A DNA stretch of 64,000 nucleotides from Thiomicrospira cyclica ALM1 (GTDB lineage Bacteria; Pseudomonadota; Gammaproteobacteria; Thiomicrospirales; Thiomicrospiraceae). The stretch lies in assembly GCF_000214825.1 (NCBI RefSeq), contig NC_015581.1, positions 992,001 through 1,056,000 on the forward strand, read 5' to 3'. Under the pieces are notes generated by a model that saw only the letters and a list, made by a program, of their open reading frames with translations, was not told the origin of the DNA and ran no database searches. The translations under genes were made by a program, and so were the position numbers. Every line of letters starts with the position of its first letter. Position 1 is the first letter of the stretch. Positions 36,677 through 47,046 of the stretch are shown here, one piece after another.

Positions 36677-38632
36677 CTAAGCCTGCTGCAACTGTTTCAA
36701 AATCGACGGATCTTCCAAAGTAGAGGTATCCTGAGTAATTTCTTCACCCTTGGCGATGGTGCGCAATAAACGACGCATAATTTTGCCAGAACGGGTTTTG
36801 GGTAAATTGGTCCCGAAGCGAATATCGTCGGGCTTGGCAATCGGGCCAATTTCTTGAGCCACCCAGTTACGCAATTCATTAACCATCGCATCACGCTCCG
36901 CACCGGCTGGCAAATCGGTATTGAGGACTACAAAAGCAAACACCGATTCGCCTTTAACATCATGGGGTTTACCGACCACCGCAGCTTCGGCCACTTTTGG
37001 ATGAGCGACCAACGCCGATTCAATTTCCATCGTACCTAAACGATGACCTGATACGTTTAGCACATCGTCAATACGACCTAAAATCCAGATGTAACCATCG
37101 GCATCTTTATGCGCACTGTCACCAACCACATAATATTGGTTATTAAACTTGGCAAAATAGGTGTCAATATAACGCTGATCATCACCCCAGACGGTTTGTA
37201 ACATGGATGGCCACGGCTTGCGCACCACCAAATAACCCCCTGAGTTATTGCCAATCTCATGGCCTTCTTCATCGACGACAATCGCATCAATTCCGGGTAG
37301 TGGACGCGTACAAGAACCTGGTTTAAGCGGTGTAACACCTGGGAAAGGCGCAATCATATGGGCACCGGTTTCGGTTTGCCACCAGGTATCAATGATCGGA
37401 CATTCACCGCGACCAATCACTTCGTGATACCACATCCAGGCTTCTGGGTTAATCGGCTCGCCCACCGTACCTAAAATACGCAGCTTGGAAAGATCATACT
37501 GCGCTGGAATATCCTTACCAAACTTCATCAAAGCACGAATCGCAGTCGGTGCGGTATAGAACACGGTAACACCATGATCCTGACACACCTGCCAAAAACG
37601 ACCGGCATCCGGATAGGTTGGCACGCCTTCAAACATCACAATGGTCGCACCCATCGCTAACGGACCGTAGGCGACATAAGAGTGACCGGTAATCCAGCCT
37701 ACATCAGCGGTACACCAGAACACATCCTTGTCATTTAAATCAAACATCCACTCATTCGTCAGCATCGCGTTTAACAGATAACCACCACTGCCATGCTGTA
37801 CGCCTTTCGGTGTCCCGGTTGAGCCAGAGGTATATAACAAAAACAGCGGATGATCGGCGGGTAGCATTACCGGATCATGATAATTACTCATGCCCGCTTC
37901 GGCTTCATGCCACCAAATATCACGACCATCTTGCATCACCACTTCTTGTTTGGTGCGCTGATAAACAATCACTTTTTTAACCGAATCACAGCCTTTCGCT
38001 AACGCCTGATCCACCGCACCTTTAAGCGGAATCGCCTTACCGCCGCGCAAACCACCATCGGTGGTAATAATCAGTTTAGCCGCAGCATTTTCAACGCGAT
38101 CTTTTAACGCCTCGGCTGAAAAGCCACCAAACACTACGGAATGAATCGCGCCAACACGAGCACAGGCCTGCATCGCAATCACCGCTTGCGGAATCATCGG
38201 CATGTAAATAATGACCCGATCACCCTGCTTAATGCCTTGGGTTTTTAAGGTATTGGCAAAACGACAGACTTCATCGTGCAATTCTTGATAAGTATAGTGA
38301 TGCACATCACCCTTATCCCCTTCAAAAATAATTGCCAATTTATCGCTTTTGGTATCGAGATGACGGTCAATACAATTATAAGAAACATTTAACTCACCAT
38401 CGGTAAACCAGCGATAAAGCGGTGCTTTGGAATCATCCAATGCTTTGGTAAACGGCTTGTGCCAGCTCAACTTTTCCTTGGCTAAATCGGCCCAAAAACC
38501 CACATGATCCTGCTCGGCTTTAGCATACATGGCATCAAGTTTATCTGCCTTAATAGCAGCCTGTTGTTTAATGGCATCTGAGGGTTCAAAGACCCGTGTT
38601 TCTGTCAAAATTGACTCGATATTGTTCGACAT
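36677..38632 (-). CDS. acs: Acetyl-CoA synthetase (acetate-CoA ligase)
   Basis: 651 aa, full length. It makes acetyl-CoA from acetate, ATP and CoA in the cytoplasm. The AMP-binding core has [14 protein letters not shown] (about residues 263-276), and later [11 protein letters not shown]. The C-terminal lid has the acetylation lysine in [15 protein letters not shown] (about 614-628), target of Pat-type regulation. ATG at 38632 follows GGAGGG. The gene is upstream of the small membrane protein and actP on the same strand; 233 bp between them shows no gene. Confidence 0.98.
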   Translation of the reverse strand: MSNNIESILTETRVFEPSDAIKQQAAIKADKLDAMYAKAEQDHVGFWADLAKEKLSWHKPFTKALDDSKAPLYRWFTDGELNVSYNCIDRHLDTKSDKLAIIFEGDKGDVHHYTYQELHDEVCRFANTLKTQGIKQGDRVIIYMPMIPQAVIAMQACARVGAIHSVVFGGFSAEALKDRVENAAAKLIITTDGGLRGGKAIPLKGAVDQALAKGCDSVKKVIVYQRTKQEVVMQDGRDIWWHEAEAGMSNYHDPVMLPADHPLFLLYTSGSTGTPKGVQHGSGGYLLNAMLTNEWMFDLNDKDVFWCTADVGWITGHSYVAYGPLAMGATIVMFEGVPTYPDAGRFWQVCQDHGVTVFYTAPTAIRALMKFGKDIPAQYDLSKLRILGTVGEPINPEAWMWYHEVIGRGECPIIDTWWQTETGAHMIAPFPGVTPLKPGSCTRPLPGIDAIVVDEEGHEIGNNSGGYLVVRKPWPSMLQTVWGDDQRYIDTYFAKFNNQYYVVGDSAHKDADGYIWILGRIDDVLNVSGHRLGTMEIESALVAHPKVAEAAVVGKPHDVKGESVFAFVVLNTDLPAGAERDAMVNELRNWVAQEIGPIAKPDDIRFGTNLPKTRSGKIMRRLLRTIAKGEEITQDTSTLEDPSILKQLQQA

Positions 38633-38736
38633 CGTCCCTCCAGCTAGGTCCCAAATAATTACTTAAATTAACGTTTTTTTCACGATATGACGCGTATTTT
38701 AGCGGTTTTTTAACACCCTTGCTTATTATTGGCTTG

Positions 38737-41700
38737 TTATTGGCGTTTTTTCACTACCTCTAATGACCAGGCCTGCTGATGCAACACCTCTAATAAACCA
38801 TCTTCTGGCCGCACCATCTCCTGGGATTTTAATTGCATACTCACCCGTGCACCATCAACCTGCTGATAGCACTCCAGCACTAAGGGTAAACCCTGTTGTT
38901 CGGGCGTGGCCCAATAGGGTAGCAGGCCATCTTGGAGTGCCGCTATTTTAGACTCCGCCAGCTGATCAATATCACAATATAGCTTAATCGCCCGCGCTTC
39001 TTGTGCCCGCATTTCAGCCAGAGTAACCAGCTGTTCGGCATCTAATTTAATACCGCCATTAAAGTTATCTTCGCTAACAGCACCCTTTATCAACACGACT
39101 TCATCAACCCGCAACCAGTCGCGTACGGCATCAAACACCGCTGGGCGGCACACCACTTCCAAACGCGCGGTGCGATCATCAAGGGTAATAAACGCCATTT
39201 TGTCGCCACTACGGGTATTTTTGGTCCGAATCGCCACCACCAGGCCGGCTACCCAGCGTTTCTCGTATTTATTCGGCGTTAGCTGCGCCAAGCTCAAACG
39301 GGCATAATCCGCCAATTCTTGGCGATAAGCTTCAATGGGGTGGCCGGTTAAATACAAGCCTAGGGTATCTTTTTCGCCCTGCAAGCGTTGGCGTTCTGGC
39401 ATTTCAGCGACCACAGCTAATTGTGCTGGTGGGGCCATATCAGCGGCCAATTCACCAAACAAATCACTCTGACCCGATTGCGCATTGGTTAAAAACTGAT
39501 CCGCCTGTGTCAAGGCCATGGCCACCGATTCCAACATCGCTTGGCGATTGGTGTGTAACGAATCAAACGCACCGGCTCGAATCAAGGCTTCTAAAACACG
39601 TCGGTTAATCTTCTTGCCGGCGCGATTAGCAAAATCAAATAAATCGCTAAAAGGCCCATTCGCTTGGCGATCCGCCAGCACCTGATCCAAAGCCGCCTCA
39701 CCGACACCTTTAATCGCGCCCAGGCCATAAATAATCGTTTGCGGATCCGCTGCCTGAAAGCGAATCGCACAGCGATTAATATCCGGCGGCAACAGGGTTA
39801 AATTCATCGCGTAGCACTCATTAATCATGTGCACTACTTTATCGGTATTATCCATGTCCGATGAAATCTGTGCGGCCATAAAATGAGCCGGATAATGGGT
39901 TTTTAGCCAAGCCGACTGATAAGATACTAAGGCATAGGCAGCGGAGTGAGACTTGTTAAAACCATAACCGGCGAACTTTTCAACCAAGTCAAAAATCTTC
40001 ATCGCCAACTGACCATCAACGCCGTTATCAATCGCGCCCTGCTCAAACTTGCCACGCTCTTTGGCCATTTCTTCGGGCTTTTTCTTGCCCATCGCTCGGC
40101 GTAACATATCGGCGCCGCCCAGGGTATAGCCAGACAGTACCTGGGCAATCTGCATAACCTGCTCTTGGTAAAGGATAATGCCGTAGGTCGGCTCCAGAAT
40201 TTCTTTTAAACTGTCATGCTGATACTGGGCATCGGGATAGGACACCGCTTCTTTACCATGCTTACGCGCAATAAAGTTATCGACCATTCCCGATTCCAAC
40301 GGGCCGGGACGAAACAGCGCCACCAAAGCGATTATATCTTCAAAACAGTCCGGACGCAGACGACGAATCAAATCCTGCATCCCGGCCGATTCCAACTGAA
40401 ACACCCCGGTGGTTTTACCGGTTTTAATCAGCTCAAACACTTTCGGATCGGCTAAAGGAATGCGATTAATATCAACAAAGCCTTCATCATCCGGTTGTTT
40501 GCCGGCATTAATCGCCTGTAGTGCCCAATCAATAATGGTAAGGGTCCGCAAGCCCAAAAAGTCAAATTTCACCAAACCAATGGTTTCAACATCATTTTTA
40601 TCTAGCTGGGTTACCACACCACGACCATCGGCTTCGGAATAAAGCGGACAGTAATAATCCAGCGGCTTCGGTCCAATCACCACCCCACCAGCGTGCTTGC
40701 CGACATTACGCACCGTGCCTTCCAGCTTCAATGCGTAATCCAACAGCATTTTGACCTCTTCGTCGTCACGGTAGCGCTGTTTTAAATCTTCTTCCTTTTC
40801 GAGCGCATCCTTCAGCTTAATCCCCAACTCATTTGGAATCAGTTTGGCCACCCCATCGACCATGCCATAAGGATGACCCAGCACACGCCCCACATCGCGC
40901 ACCACCGCTTTCGCCGCCATAGTGCCGTAAGTAATAATCTGCGAAACATGGTCACGGCCATAATGACGTGACACATAATCAATCACCTCATCACGGCGTT
41001 CCATACAAAAATCGACGTCAAAGTCGGGCATCGATACCCGCTCCGGATTCAAAAAACGTTCGAATAGCAGGTCGTATTGAATCGGATCTAAATCGGTAAT
41101 GTTTAAGGCATAGGCCACCAAAGAACCCGCGCCCGAACCCCGCCCCGGCCCAACCGGAATCTGATTATTTTTAGCCCATTGAATAAAATCGGCAACGATT
41201 AAAAAATAGCCCGGAAAACCCATTTGCAAAATGGTGTTCAGCTCAAAATCTAATCGGTCACGGTACTCCTGTTGCTTGGCGTTAAAATCCTCGGCCGCTA
41301 AATCACCAAATAAAAACGCCAACCGTGCATCCAAACCCTTATGACATTCGTGCCGAAAATACTCGTCCAGCGTCATGTCCGGTGGAATCGGAAACTCCGG
41401 TAAATAGTAGGTACCCAAATCCAAGCTCAAATTACAGCGTTGAGCAATCAACCACGTATTGGTAATCGCCTGAGGAATATCGGCAAATAGTGCCTGCATT
41501 TCATCGGCCGATTTTAGATACTGCTCCTCAGAATAGGTACGCGGACGGTTTGGATCTTCTATGACATAACCACTATGAATACAACAGCGAATTTCGTGGG
41601 CATCAAAGTCTTCGCGGGCTAAAAAACGCACATCATTAGTTGCCACCACGGGCCACTGCCAAGCCTGCGCTAAAGGCAACACCTGCTGAATAAACGCCTC

Positions 41701-42240
41701 TTCTCCAGGCCGTTGCGTGCGCACCAGCTCCAAATAAACCCGGTCGGCAAAATGGGTTTGCCACCAGGCCTGCTGCTGATCGGCTAGGGCTTGATTACCC
41801 CGTGCTAGCGCTTGGCCGATATTACTATGCAAACCTAACAAGACAATCAAACCCGCTTGATGCTCGGCCAACCAAGCCTGCTCAACTAAGGGTAATTGAT
41901 TGGCTTGATAGACCTGTTGATTGGTTAAATAGGCTTGCGAAATCAGCTTAGAAAGATTCAGATAACCGCTATGATTCTGACACAACAAAGTGATGCTAAA
42001 CACCTCACCCTCATGATGCACCCACAAATCAGCACCTAATAAAGGTTTTATGCCCTGACTCCGTGCTGCGTTATAAAATTTCAATAACGCAAACATATTG
42101 GATTGATCGGTCAAGGCCAACGCAGGTTGCCCGAGACCCTTGACCTTTGCCACTAGCGGTTTAATATGAAGTAAACTATCTTTAACCGAGTATTCAGAGT
42201 GCAAATGCAAATGAACAAATGTTGCTGGAGCGTCAGCCAT
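38737..42240 (-). CDS. dnaE: DNA polymerase III alpha subunit
   Basis: 1167 aa from the ATG at 42240; a TTG nine bases upstream is an alternative. It is the replicative polymerase. The N-terminal PHP domain (HLHLHSEYSVKDS, residues 10-22) is followed by the palm with PDFDVDFCMERRDEVI (about 402-417), carrying two catalytic Asp, and GRGSGAGSLVAYALNITDLDP. Later come the fingers, tandem HhH region, and an OB-fold (about 985-1060, KMAFITLDDRTARLEVV). Length matches the family (E. coli 1160). Monocistronic, divergent from aat. Confidence 0.98.
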   Translation of the reverse strand: MADAPATFVHLHLHSEYSVKDSLLHIKPLVAKVKGLGQPALALTDQSNMFALLKFYNAARSQGIKPLLGADLWVHHEGEVFSITLLCQNHSGYLNLSKLISQAYLTNQQVYQANQLPLVEQAWLAEHQAGLIVLLGLHSNIGQALARGNQALADQQQAWWQTHFADRVYLELVRTQRPGEEAFIQQVLPLAQAWQWPVVATNDVRFLAREDFDAHEIRCCIHSGYVIEDPNRPRTYSEEQYLKSADEMQALFADIPQAITNTWLIAQRCNLSLDLGTYYLPEFPIPPDMTLDEYFRHECHKGLDARLAFLFGDLAAEDFNAKQQEYRDRLDFELNTILQMGFPGYFLIVADFIQWAKNNQIPVGPGRGSGAGSLVAYALNITDLDPIQYDLLFERFLNPERVSMPDFDVDFCMERRDEVIDYVSRHYGRDHVSQIITYGTMAAKAVVRDVGRVLGHPYGMVDGVAKLIPNELGIKLKDALEKEEDLKQRYRDDEEVKMLLDYALKLEGTVRNVGKHAGGVVIGPKPLDYYCPLYSEADGRGVVTQLDKNDVETIGLVKFDFLGLRTLTIIDWALQAINAGKQPDDEGFVDINRIPLADPKVFELIKTGKTTGVFQLESAGMQDLIRRLRPDCFEDIIALVALFRPGPLESGMVDNFIARKHGKEAVSYPDAQYQHDSLKEILEPTYGIILYQEQVMQIAQVLSGYTLGGADMLRRAMGKKKPEEMAKERGKFEQGAIDNGVDGQLAMKIFDLVEKFAGYGFNKSHSAAYALVSYQSAWLKTHYPAHFMAAQISSDMDNTDKVVHMINECYAMNLTLLPPDINRCAIRFQAADPQTIIYGLGAIKGVGEAALDQVLADRQANGPFSDLFDFANRAGKKINRRVLEALIRAGAFDSLHTNRQAMLESVAMALTQADQFLTNAQSGQSDLFGELAADMAPPAQLAVVAEMPERQRLQGEKDTLGLYLTGHPIEAYRQELADYARLSLAQLTPNKYEKRWVAGLVVAIRTKNTRSGDKMAFITLDDRTARLEVVCRPAVFDAVRDWLRVDEVVLIKGAVSEDNFNGGIKLDAEQLVTLAEMRAQEARAIKLYCDIDQLAESKIAALQDGLLPYWATPEQQGLPLVLECYQQVDGARVSMQLKSQEMVRPEDGLLEVLHQQAWSLEVVKKRQ

Positions 42241-42332
42241 AGGTCTCAACGGATGCCAAAATTAGTTAATAATAAGAGCGTTATTCTAAAGAAGTGCATC
42301 CGTTTGTGCCAGTTTAATTCGGAGCTATTAGG

Positions 42333-43121
42333 ATGAGCACACCGTTACGCACCCTCGACACCCATCTGCCCAGCTGGCTCGACCCGCAGTGTTTAGCGCA
42401 AGGCCTTAACCCATTTCCCCCAACTACGCACTGCTTTGATGACCCACCCGGGTTACTGGCACTGAGTGATCGAATCACACCCGCACTCCTGCGCCAAGCC
42501 TACCCGCAAGGCATATTCCCTTGGTCTGCCGAAGACGAACCCGTGACCTGGTGGTCGCCCGAACCGCGCGCCGTGCTCTATACCGACCAGATTAAAATTC
42601 GCCGCAGTCTGAAGCAAGCCTGGCGACAACAACCCTGGCAAATCACCTTTAATCACGCACTTGCCCAGGTGCTAAACCACTGCGCCAGTTGCCCCCGCCC
42701 TGGCCAAGACGGTACCTGGCTGCGCCAAGACTTACAACACAGCCTGCTAGAACTGCATCAACAAAGTTATGTGCACAGTGTCGAAGTCTGGCGAGACGAC
42801 CAGCTGGTCGGCGGCCTATATGGCTTAAGTTTTGGGCAGATGTTTTTTGGCGAATCCATGTTTAGTTTAGTACCCAATGCCTCAAAACTGGCGTTAGTGG
42901 CACTCACTGTGCATTTGCAAGATTGGGGCTGGCCGATGATTGATTGCCAAGTAACCAGTGACCATCTCATGAGCATGGGCGCGGTAGAATTAGCACGCCC
43001 TGACTTTGAAGCACAACTGCAACACCAAGTCACGCTTCGCCAGCGACCCCAACAGGACTGGATTATAAACCCTAACCTATTGGCGAAAGCGCTCGGCCAT
43101 AAGGACGCTGACCATGCGTAA
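42333..43121 (+). CDS. aat: Leucyl/phenylalanyl-tRNA-protein transferase
   Basis: 262 aa. It adds Leu or Phe to proteins with N-terminal Arg or Lys, marking them for ClpAP (N-end rule). Diagnostic stretches: RQAYPQGIFPWSAEDEPVTWWSPEPRAVL, GTWLRQDLQHSLLELHQQ, and GGLYGLSFGQMFFGESMFS. Longer at the N-terminus (about 30 residues) than E. coli Aat. GGAG precedes the ATG at 42333. It overlaps sdhC by eight bases (ATGCGTAA), so it is likely transcribed with the sdh operon. Confidence 0.97.
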   Translation: MSTPLRTLDTHLPSWLDPQCLAQGLNPFPPTTHCFDDPPGLLALSDRITPALLRQAYPQGIFPWSAEDEPVTWWSPEPRAVLYTDQIKIRRSLKQAWRQQPWQITFNHALAQVLNHCASCPRPGQDGTWLRQDLQHSLLELHQQSYVHSVEVWRDDQLVGGLYGLSFGQMFFGESMFSLVPNASKLALVALTVHLQDWGWPMIDCQVTSDHLMSMGAVELARPDFEAQLQHQVTLRQRPQQDWIINPNLLAKALGHKDADHA

Positions 43122-43521
43122 TCCGATCAGCCAGCACCCGGTCCACCTCAAACTCACCCGCATTCGCTTTTACCCCAATGCGCTATTATCAATTAGCCAT
43201 CGAATTAGCGGTGCGGTGTTAGCCTTGTGTTTAATAGTCGGGTTAATTTTGGCCAATGCCGTGTTATTGGCCGGCTTAAGTACTTCATATATCACACAAA
43301 CTGTCAGCGGTAAGTTATTTATTTTATTAACATTATCTTCATTACTTTTTCATTGGTTAAGCGGAGTTCGTCACCTAATTATTGACTGGTGGCCAGCAGC
43401 GAATCATCAAGTTCCGCAGGCCTGGTTTAGTGGCTGGGCGGTGAGTTTGGTGTTTATTTTTTGGGCAGTCGGTACAGGATTACTGGCCTTAGCCTTGTTT
43501 TTTGGAGGGCGCGGCTCATGA
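43114..43521 (+). CDS. sdhC: Succinate dehydrogenase cytochrome b556 subunit
   Basis: 135 aa, three transmembrane helices. SISHRISGAVLALCL (about residues 27-41) holds the family Ser/Arg of the quinone site, and FHWLSGVRHLIIDWW (about 74-88) carries the haem-ligand histidine region. It anchors the SdhAB head to the membrane. Start overlaps the aat stop; its own stop overlaps sdhD. Confidence 0.95.
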   Translation: MRNPISQHPVHLKLTRIRFYPNALLSISHRISGAVLALCLIVGLILANAVLLAGLSTSYITQTVSGKLFILLTLSSLLFHWLSGVRHLIIDWWPAANHQVPQAWFSGWAVSLVFIFWAVGTGLLALALFFGGRGS

Positions 43522-43850
43522 CTAAAATCTGGCCGAATGGCAAGTGGAGTTATCTCTGGCAACAACTCAGCGCCACGTATTTACTGCTATTTTTCCCGGG
43601 CTTTATTTGGCTAATTTGGCCACTGCTTATGGGGCAAAGCGAGCAACCTATGCAACCAGGCCTGCTGTTGGTCAGCAGTCTTATCGCTTTAGGGCTGATT
43701 CTTATTCACAGCTGGATTGGCTTGCGCGATATTCTGATCGACTACTGCCCGGCTCGCCATTTGCAGCTGGCACTCAAACTCTACACTGGGATATTTAGCC
43801 TACTGCTGCTAAATATCATAAGCCTGCTGCTTATTTTACTACTTCGTTAA
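43518..43850 (+). CDS. sdhD: Succinate dehydrogenase membrane anchor subunit
   Basis: 110 aa from the ATG at 43518, overlapping the sdhC stop by four bases (ATGA) and preceded by GGAGG. The longer frame from 43461 lies inside sdhC and is not used. Three hydrophobic helices; HSWIGLRDILIDYCP (about 69-83) is the SdhD block with the haem ligand His and Asp-Tyr quinone-site residues. Pairs with SdhC. Confidence 0.93.
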   Translation: MTKIWPNGKWSYLWQQLSATYLLLFFPGFIWLIWPLLMGQSEQPMQPGLLLVSSLIALGLILIHSWIGLRDILIDYCPARHLQLALKLYTGIFSLLLLNIISLLLILLLR

Positions 43851-43859
43851 GGACGGATT

Positions 43860-45695
43860 ATGCCCCATTCAGTCGCCGATGACACTTGCCCGCCGCTACA
43901 CCGGCATCGTTATGATGTGCTCATTGTCGGTGCCGGCGGTGCCGGATTACGCGCCGCCCTCGAACTCCAGCGTGCTGGTAAACAGGTCGCACTGATTTCC
44001 AAAGTCTATCCCACCCGCTCGCACACCGTGGCGGCACAGGGGGGTATTAATGCGGCCTTAGGTAATATCAGCGAAGACAACTGGCACTGGCATATGTTCG
44101 ATACCATCAAAGGCAGTGATTATTTGGGCGACCAGGATGCGATTGAATACATGTGCCAACAAGCACCGCGAATCGTGCGCGAACTCGAGCACTTTGGTGT
44201 GCCTTTTTCGCGGCTCGACGACGGTAAAATTTACCAGCGTCCGTTTGGTGGACAAAGCCAGCATTTTGGTCAAAGCCAAGCGACCCGAACCTGCGCGGTG
44301 GCTGACCGCACCGGCCATGCTATTTTGCACACGTTGTATCAGCAAAACCTAGCCGCTGGCACCCAAATTTTCAGTGAATTTTTCAGCCTGGATTTAATCC
44401 TCGAAGATCAACGTGTGGTGGGTTTGGTGGCACTGGAGATTGCTACCGGCCAGTGGCATCAGTTTCAAGCCGATGCGGTATTACTGGCTACCGGTGGTGC
44501 GGGTCAAATTTATCGCACTAACACCAACGCCAGCATTAATACCGGCGATGGCCTAGCGATGGTGTTACGCGCCGGCCTGCCGCTGATGGATATGGAGTTT
44601 TGGCAATTCCACCCCACCGGTGTAGCCGGTCGCGGTATGCTGATTTCTGAAGCGGCACGAGGTGAAGGCGGTATTTTGCGCAACGGATTGGGCGACGCCT
44701 TTATGGCCAACTACGCCCCCAAGGTCAAGGATCTCGCCTCGCGTGATATCGTTTCTCGGGCGATTGCCACTGAAATCCACCAAGGTCGCGGTTGTGGCCC
44801 TAACAAAGACTATATTGAATTGGATCTCACCCACCTCGATGCCGAGCTGATTAAACAAAAACTGCCCGGCATTCGGGAGATCAGCCTCACCTTTACTGGC
44901 ATCGACCCGATTACCCAACCCATCCCGATTCACCCGTCTTGCCACTATATGATGGGCGGCATTCCGACCAATTTGCATGGCCAGGTGATGACTCAGGTGA
45001 CAAGTGATGCGAACGGCGAAAACCAGCCAGTTGCGGGGCTCTATGCGATTGGCGAATGTGCCTGTGTGTCGGTGCATGGTGCCAATCGCCTCGGGGGCAA
45101 CTCGCTGCTGGATATCGTGGTATTTGGCAAAGCCGCCGCCGAACATATTCTGAATCAAACTGAAACTCGAACCGAAACAGCCGCACCGGCTAAGCTCTCT
45201 AACCTAACAATACCCGAGTCAATCATCGCGCGCATGGCGGCTTATCAAGCAGACAAGCCCAAAACCAACAGCGGTGATAATCACGACTCGGTGGTCACCT
45301 TTAAACGCGACTTGCAAAAGATTATGCAACGCCATTGCGGAGTATTTCGAGACCAGACAACCCTAGTTGCCGCGCGATCCAAACTGGCTGAACTCGAACA
45401 ACGGCTGCTATCCTTGCCGCTACACGACCCAGCACAGGCGTTTAATCTCGAACGTATCCAAGCCTTTGAGTGTGAAAATCTGCTCGCCGTGGCCTGGGCC
45501 ACCTTAGAAAGTGCCATTGCCCGCACCGAAAGTCGCGGTGCCCATGCGCGTGATGACTTCCCCGACCGCGATGACCAGGCCTGGTTAGTCCATTTACTGT
45601 TTTTTAATCAGCCCGAACGCCGTCTCAGTCAAAAACCGGTGCAACAGCAACCCAAAACGGTTGCAGCGTTTCCGCCGATTAAACGGGTGTATTAA
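43860..45695 (+). CDS. sdhA: Succinate dehydrogenase flavoprotein subunit
   Basis: 611 aa. It oxidises succinate to fumarate with covalently bound FAD. VLIVGAGGAGLRAALELQ is the FAD dinucleotide motif; KVYPTRSHTVAAQGGINAALG contains the His that takes FAD. EGGILRNGLGDAFM and LASRDIVSRAIATEI form the active site. A 10-bp direct repeat (GGTGTATTAA) spans the stop codon. TAA is the first stop, so the second copy is untranslated. Confidence 0.98.
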   Translation: MPHSVADDTCPPLHRHRYDVLIVGAGGAGLRAALELQRAGKQVALISKVYPTRSHTVAAQGGINAALGNISEDNWHWHMFDTIKGSDYLGDQDAIEYMCQQAPRIVRELEHFGVPFSRLDDGKIYQRPFGGQSQHFGQSQATRTCAVADRTGHAILHTLYQQNLAAGTQIFSEFFSLDLILEDQRVVGLVALEIATGQWHQFQADAVLLATGGAGQIYRTNTNASINTGDGLAMVLRAGLPLMDMEFWQFHPTGVAGRGMLISEAARGEGGILRNGLGDAFMANYAPKVKDLASRDIVSRAIATEIHQGRGCGPNKDYIELDLTHLDAELIKQKLPGIREISLTFTGIDPITQPIPIHPSCHYMMGGIPTNLHGQVMTQVTSDANGENQPVAGLYAIGECACVSVHGANRLGGNSLLDIVVFGKAAAEHILNQTETRTETAAPAKLSNLTIPESIIARMAAYQADKPKTNSGDNHDSVVTFKRDLQKIMQRHCGVFRDQTTLVAARSKLAELEQRLLSLPLHDPAQAFNLERIQAFECENLLAVAWATLESAIARTESRGAHARDDFPDRDDQAWLVHLLFFNQPERRLSQKPVQQQPKTVAAFPPIKRVY

Positions 45696-45725
45696 GGTGT
45701 ATTAAGGTAACTGAAGGAAAAGTTC

Positions 45726-46460
45726 ATGAAAGAAAACTCAGTGCTGTTTAAAATTCAACGCTACCAACCCGAAAGTGCAGCCGAGCCAGCCGCACAAGCT
45801 GCACAACCCTACTGGCAAGAAATGACCCTGGATGAAGCACAAATCAGCCCCGGCATGATGCTCCTGGATGCACTCAAACTCTTGCGCGAACAAGACTCAA
45901 CACTCAGCTTTCGTAGCTCCTGCCAAGAAGGCGTGTGCGGCTCGGATGCGATGCAGGTCAATGGGCGCAATCGCCTCAGTTGCATCACGCCACTGGCCGA
46001 ATTACGCCAACCGATAGAACTAATGCCGGTACCAGGCCTGCCGATTCTGCGTGATTTAATTGTCGATATGACGCTGTTTTTTGATCGCTACGCCCAAGCC
46101 AATCCCACCCTAAATGCTGGTGAATTTAATCCCGAACAGGAGCATCTACAAAGCCCGGAAGATCGGGCCAAACTCGATGGTCTTTATGAATGTATCCTTT
46201 GCGCCTGTTGCAGTACCAGTTGCCCGTCGTTTTGGTGGCATCCCGATCAGTTTTTGGGACCCGCCGCGCTGTTAGCCGCCGAACGGGTAGTGATAGATTC
46301 ACGTGATATTCAACCCAAACAACGACTCGACGCCCTCAGCGATCCCTATCAATTGCATCGTTGTCGGGGGATTCAGCAATGCACCGCCAGTTGTCCAAAA
46401 GGCCTCGACCCGAGTCGCGCGATTCGTCAACTCAAACACCAACAATGGACGCAATCCTAA
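45726..46460 (+). CDS. sdhB: Succinate dehydrogenase iron-sulfur subunit
   Basis: 244 aa. Electron transfer from FAD to quinone. The [2Fe-2S] loop is SCQEGVCGSDAMQVNGRNRLSC (about residues 58-80), with Asp in the third-ligand position as in E. coli. The [4Fe-4S] and [3Fe-4S] ligands are in ECILCACCSTSCPSFWW and CRGIQQCTASCPKGLDP. The N-terminus has an Ala-rich insertion (ESAAEPAAQAAQ). AAGGA precedes the ATG at 45726. Confidence 0.98.
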   Translation: MKENSVLFKIQRYQPESAAEPAAQAAQPYWQEMTLDEAQISPGMMLLDALKLLREQDSTLSFRSSCQEGVCGSDAMQVNGRNRLSCITPLAELRQPIELMPVPGLPILRDLIVDMTLFFDRYAQANPTLNAGEFNPEQEHLQSPEDRAKLDGLYECILCACCSTSCPSFWWHPDQFLGPAALLAAERVVIDSRDIQPKQRLDALSDPYQLHRCRGIQQCTASCPKGLDPSRAIRQLKHQQWTQS

Positions 46461-46726
46461 TGAACGACACCTGGCGTCAACTGGCGCTAGCCGCCCGCCG
46501 TGGCAATGCCGAAGCCGAACAACTTCTCGCCCCATTTATTGACCAATTACGCCACCATCCGCAACAACTTGCGGTACAGGCTGAAACTCTTGCAGGCCTG
46601 CTGGCGCAGGAGGAACAAGACCTACTGATTTGGCTGCTAGATCCCGGCAAAGCGCCTGCCCACTGGCAAGCCCTCTTGACCCAGATTCGCCGGTGTTATC
46701 AACAAAGGCTAAATAGTCAACAATAA
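46460..46726 (+). CDS. sdhE: SdhE-like FAD assembly factor (divergent)
   Basis: 88 aa. Start chosen at 46460, overlapping the sdhB stop by one base; an ATG at 46445 is an alternative. SdhE/YgfY proteins help covalent flavinylation of SdhA through an RGxxE motif; here it reads AARRGNAEAEQLL. The downstream pattern (EEQDLLIWLLDPGKAPAHWQALLTQIR) follows the family's helical bundle. Position directly after sdhB supports the call, although the N-terminal half diverges. Confidence 0.78.
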   Translation: MNDTWRQLALAARRGNAEAEQLLAPFIDQLRHHPQQLAVQAETLAGLLAQEEQDLLIWLLDPGKAPAHWQALLTQIRRCYQQRLNSQQ

Positions 46727-46748
46727 TACACGCAGTGATTTTAACTAT

Positions 46749-46756
46749 GCTATAAT
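46749..46756 (+). promoter_or_regulatory. Extended -10 promoter of infA
   Basis: TGCTATAAT at 46748-46756, an extended -10 with TG one base upstream. No good -35 was seen. It lies 37 bp before the infA start. Confidence 0.6.
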
Positions 46757-46792
46757 TCGCGACAATTTTAGCCAGGACAAGAAAACGGTTTT

Positions 46793-47011
46793 ATGTCAAA
46801 ACAAGATGTGATTGAATTTGAAGGTACGGTATTAGAAACACTACCGAATACCATGTTTAAAGTGCAATTGGAAAATGGTCACGAGATCATCGCCCACATT
46901 TCAGGCCGGATGCGTAAGAACTATATCCGCATTCTCGCCGGCGACAAGGTCAAAGTTGAATTAACGCCCTACGATCTTACCAAAGGTCGCATCACCTACC
47001 GCGGTAAATAA
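46793..47011 (+). CDS. infA: Translation initiation factor IF-1
   Basis: 72 aa, exactly the usual length, single OB fold ([27 protein letters not shown], then [27 protein letters not shown]). IF-1 occupies the ribosomal A site during initiation. Monocistronic with its own promoter. It faces the convergent acpS gene. Confidence 0.99.
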   Translation: MSKQDVIEFEGTVLETLPNTMFKVQLENGHEIIAHISGRMRKNYIRILAGDKVKVELTPYDLTKGRITYRGK

Positions 47012-47046
47012 ATCGCTCTAGTGGGTTAACCGCAGTATCCGCTCGT

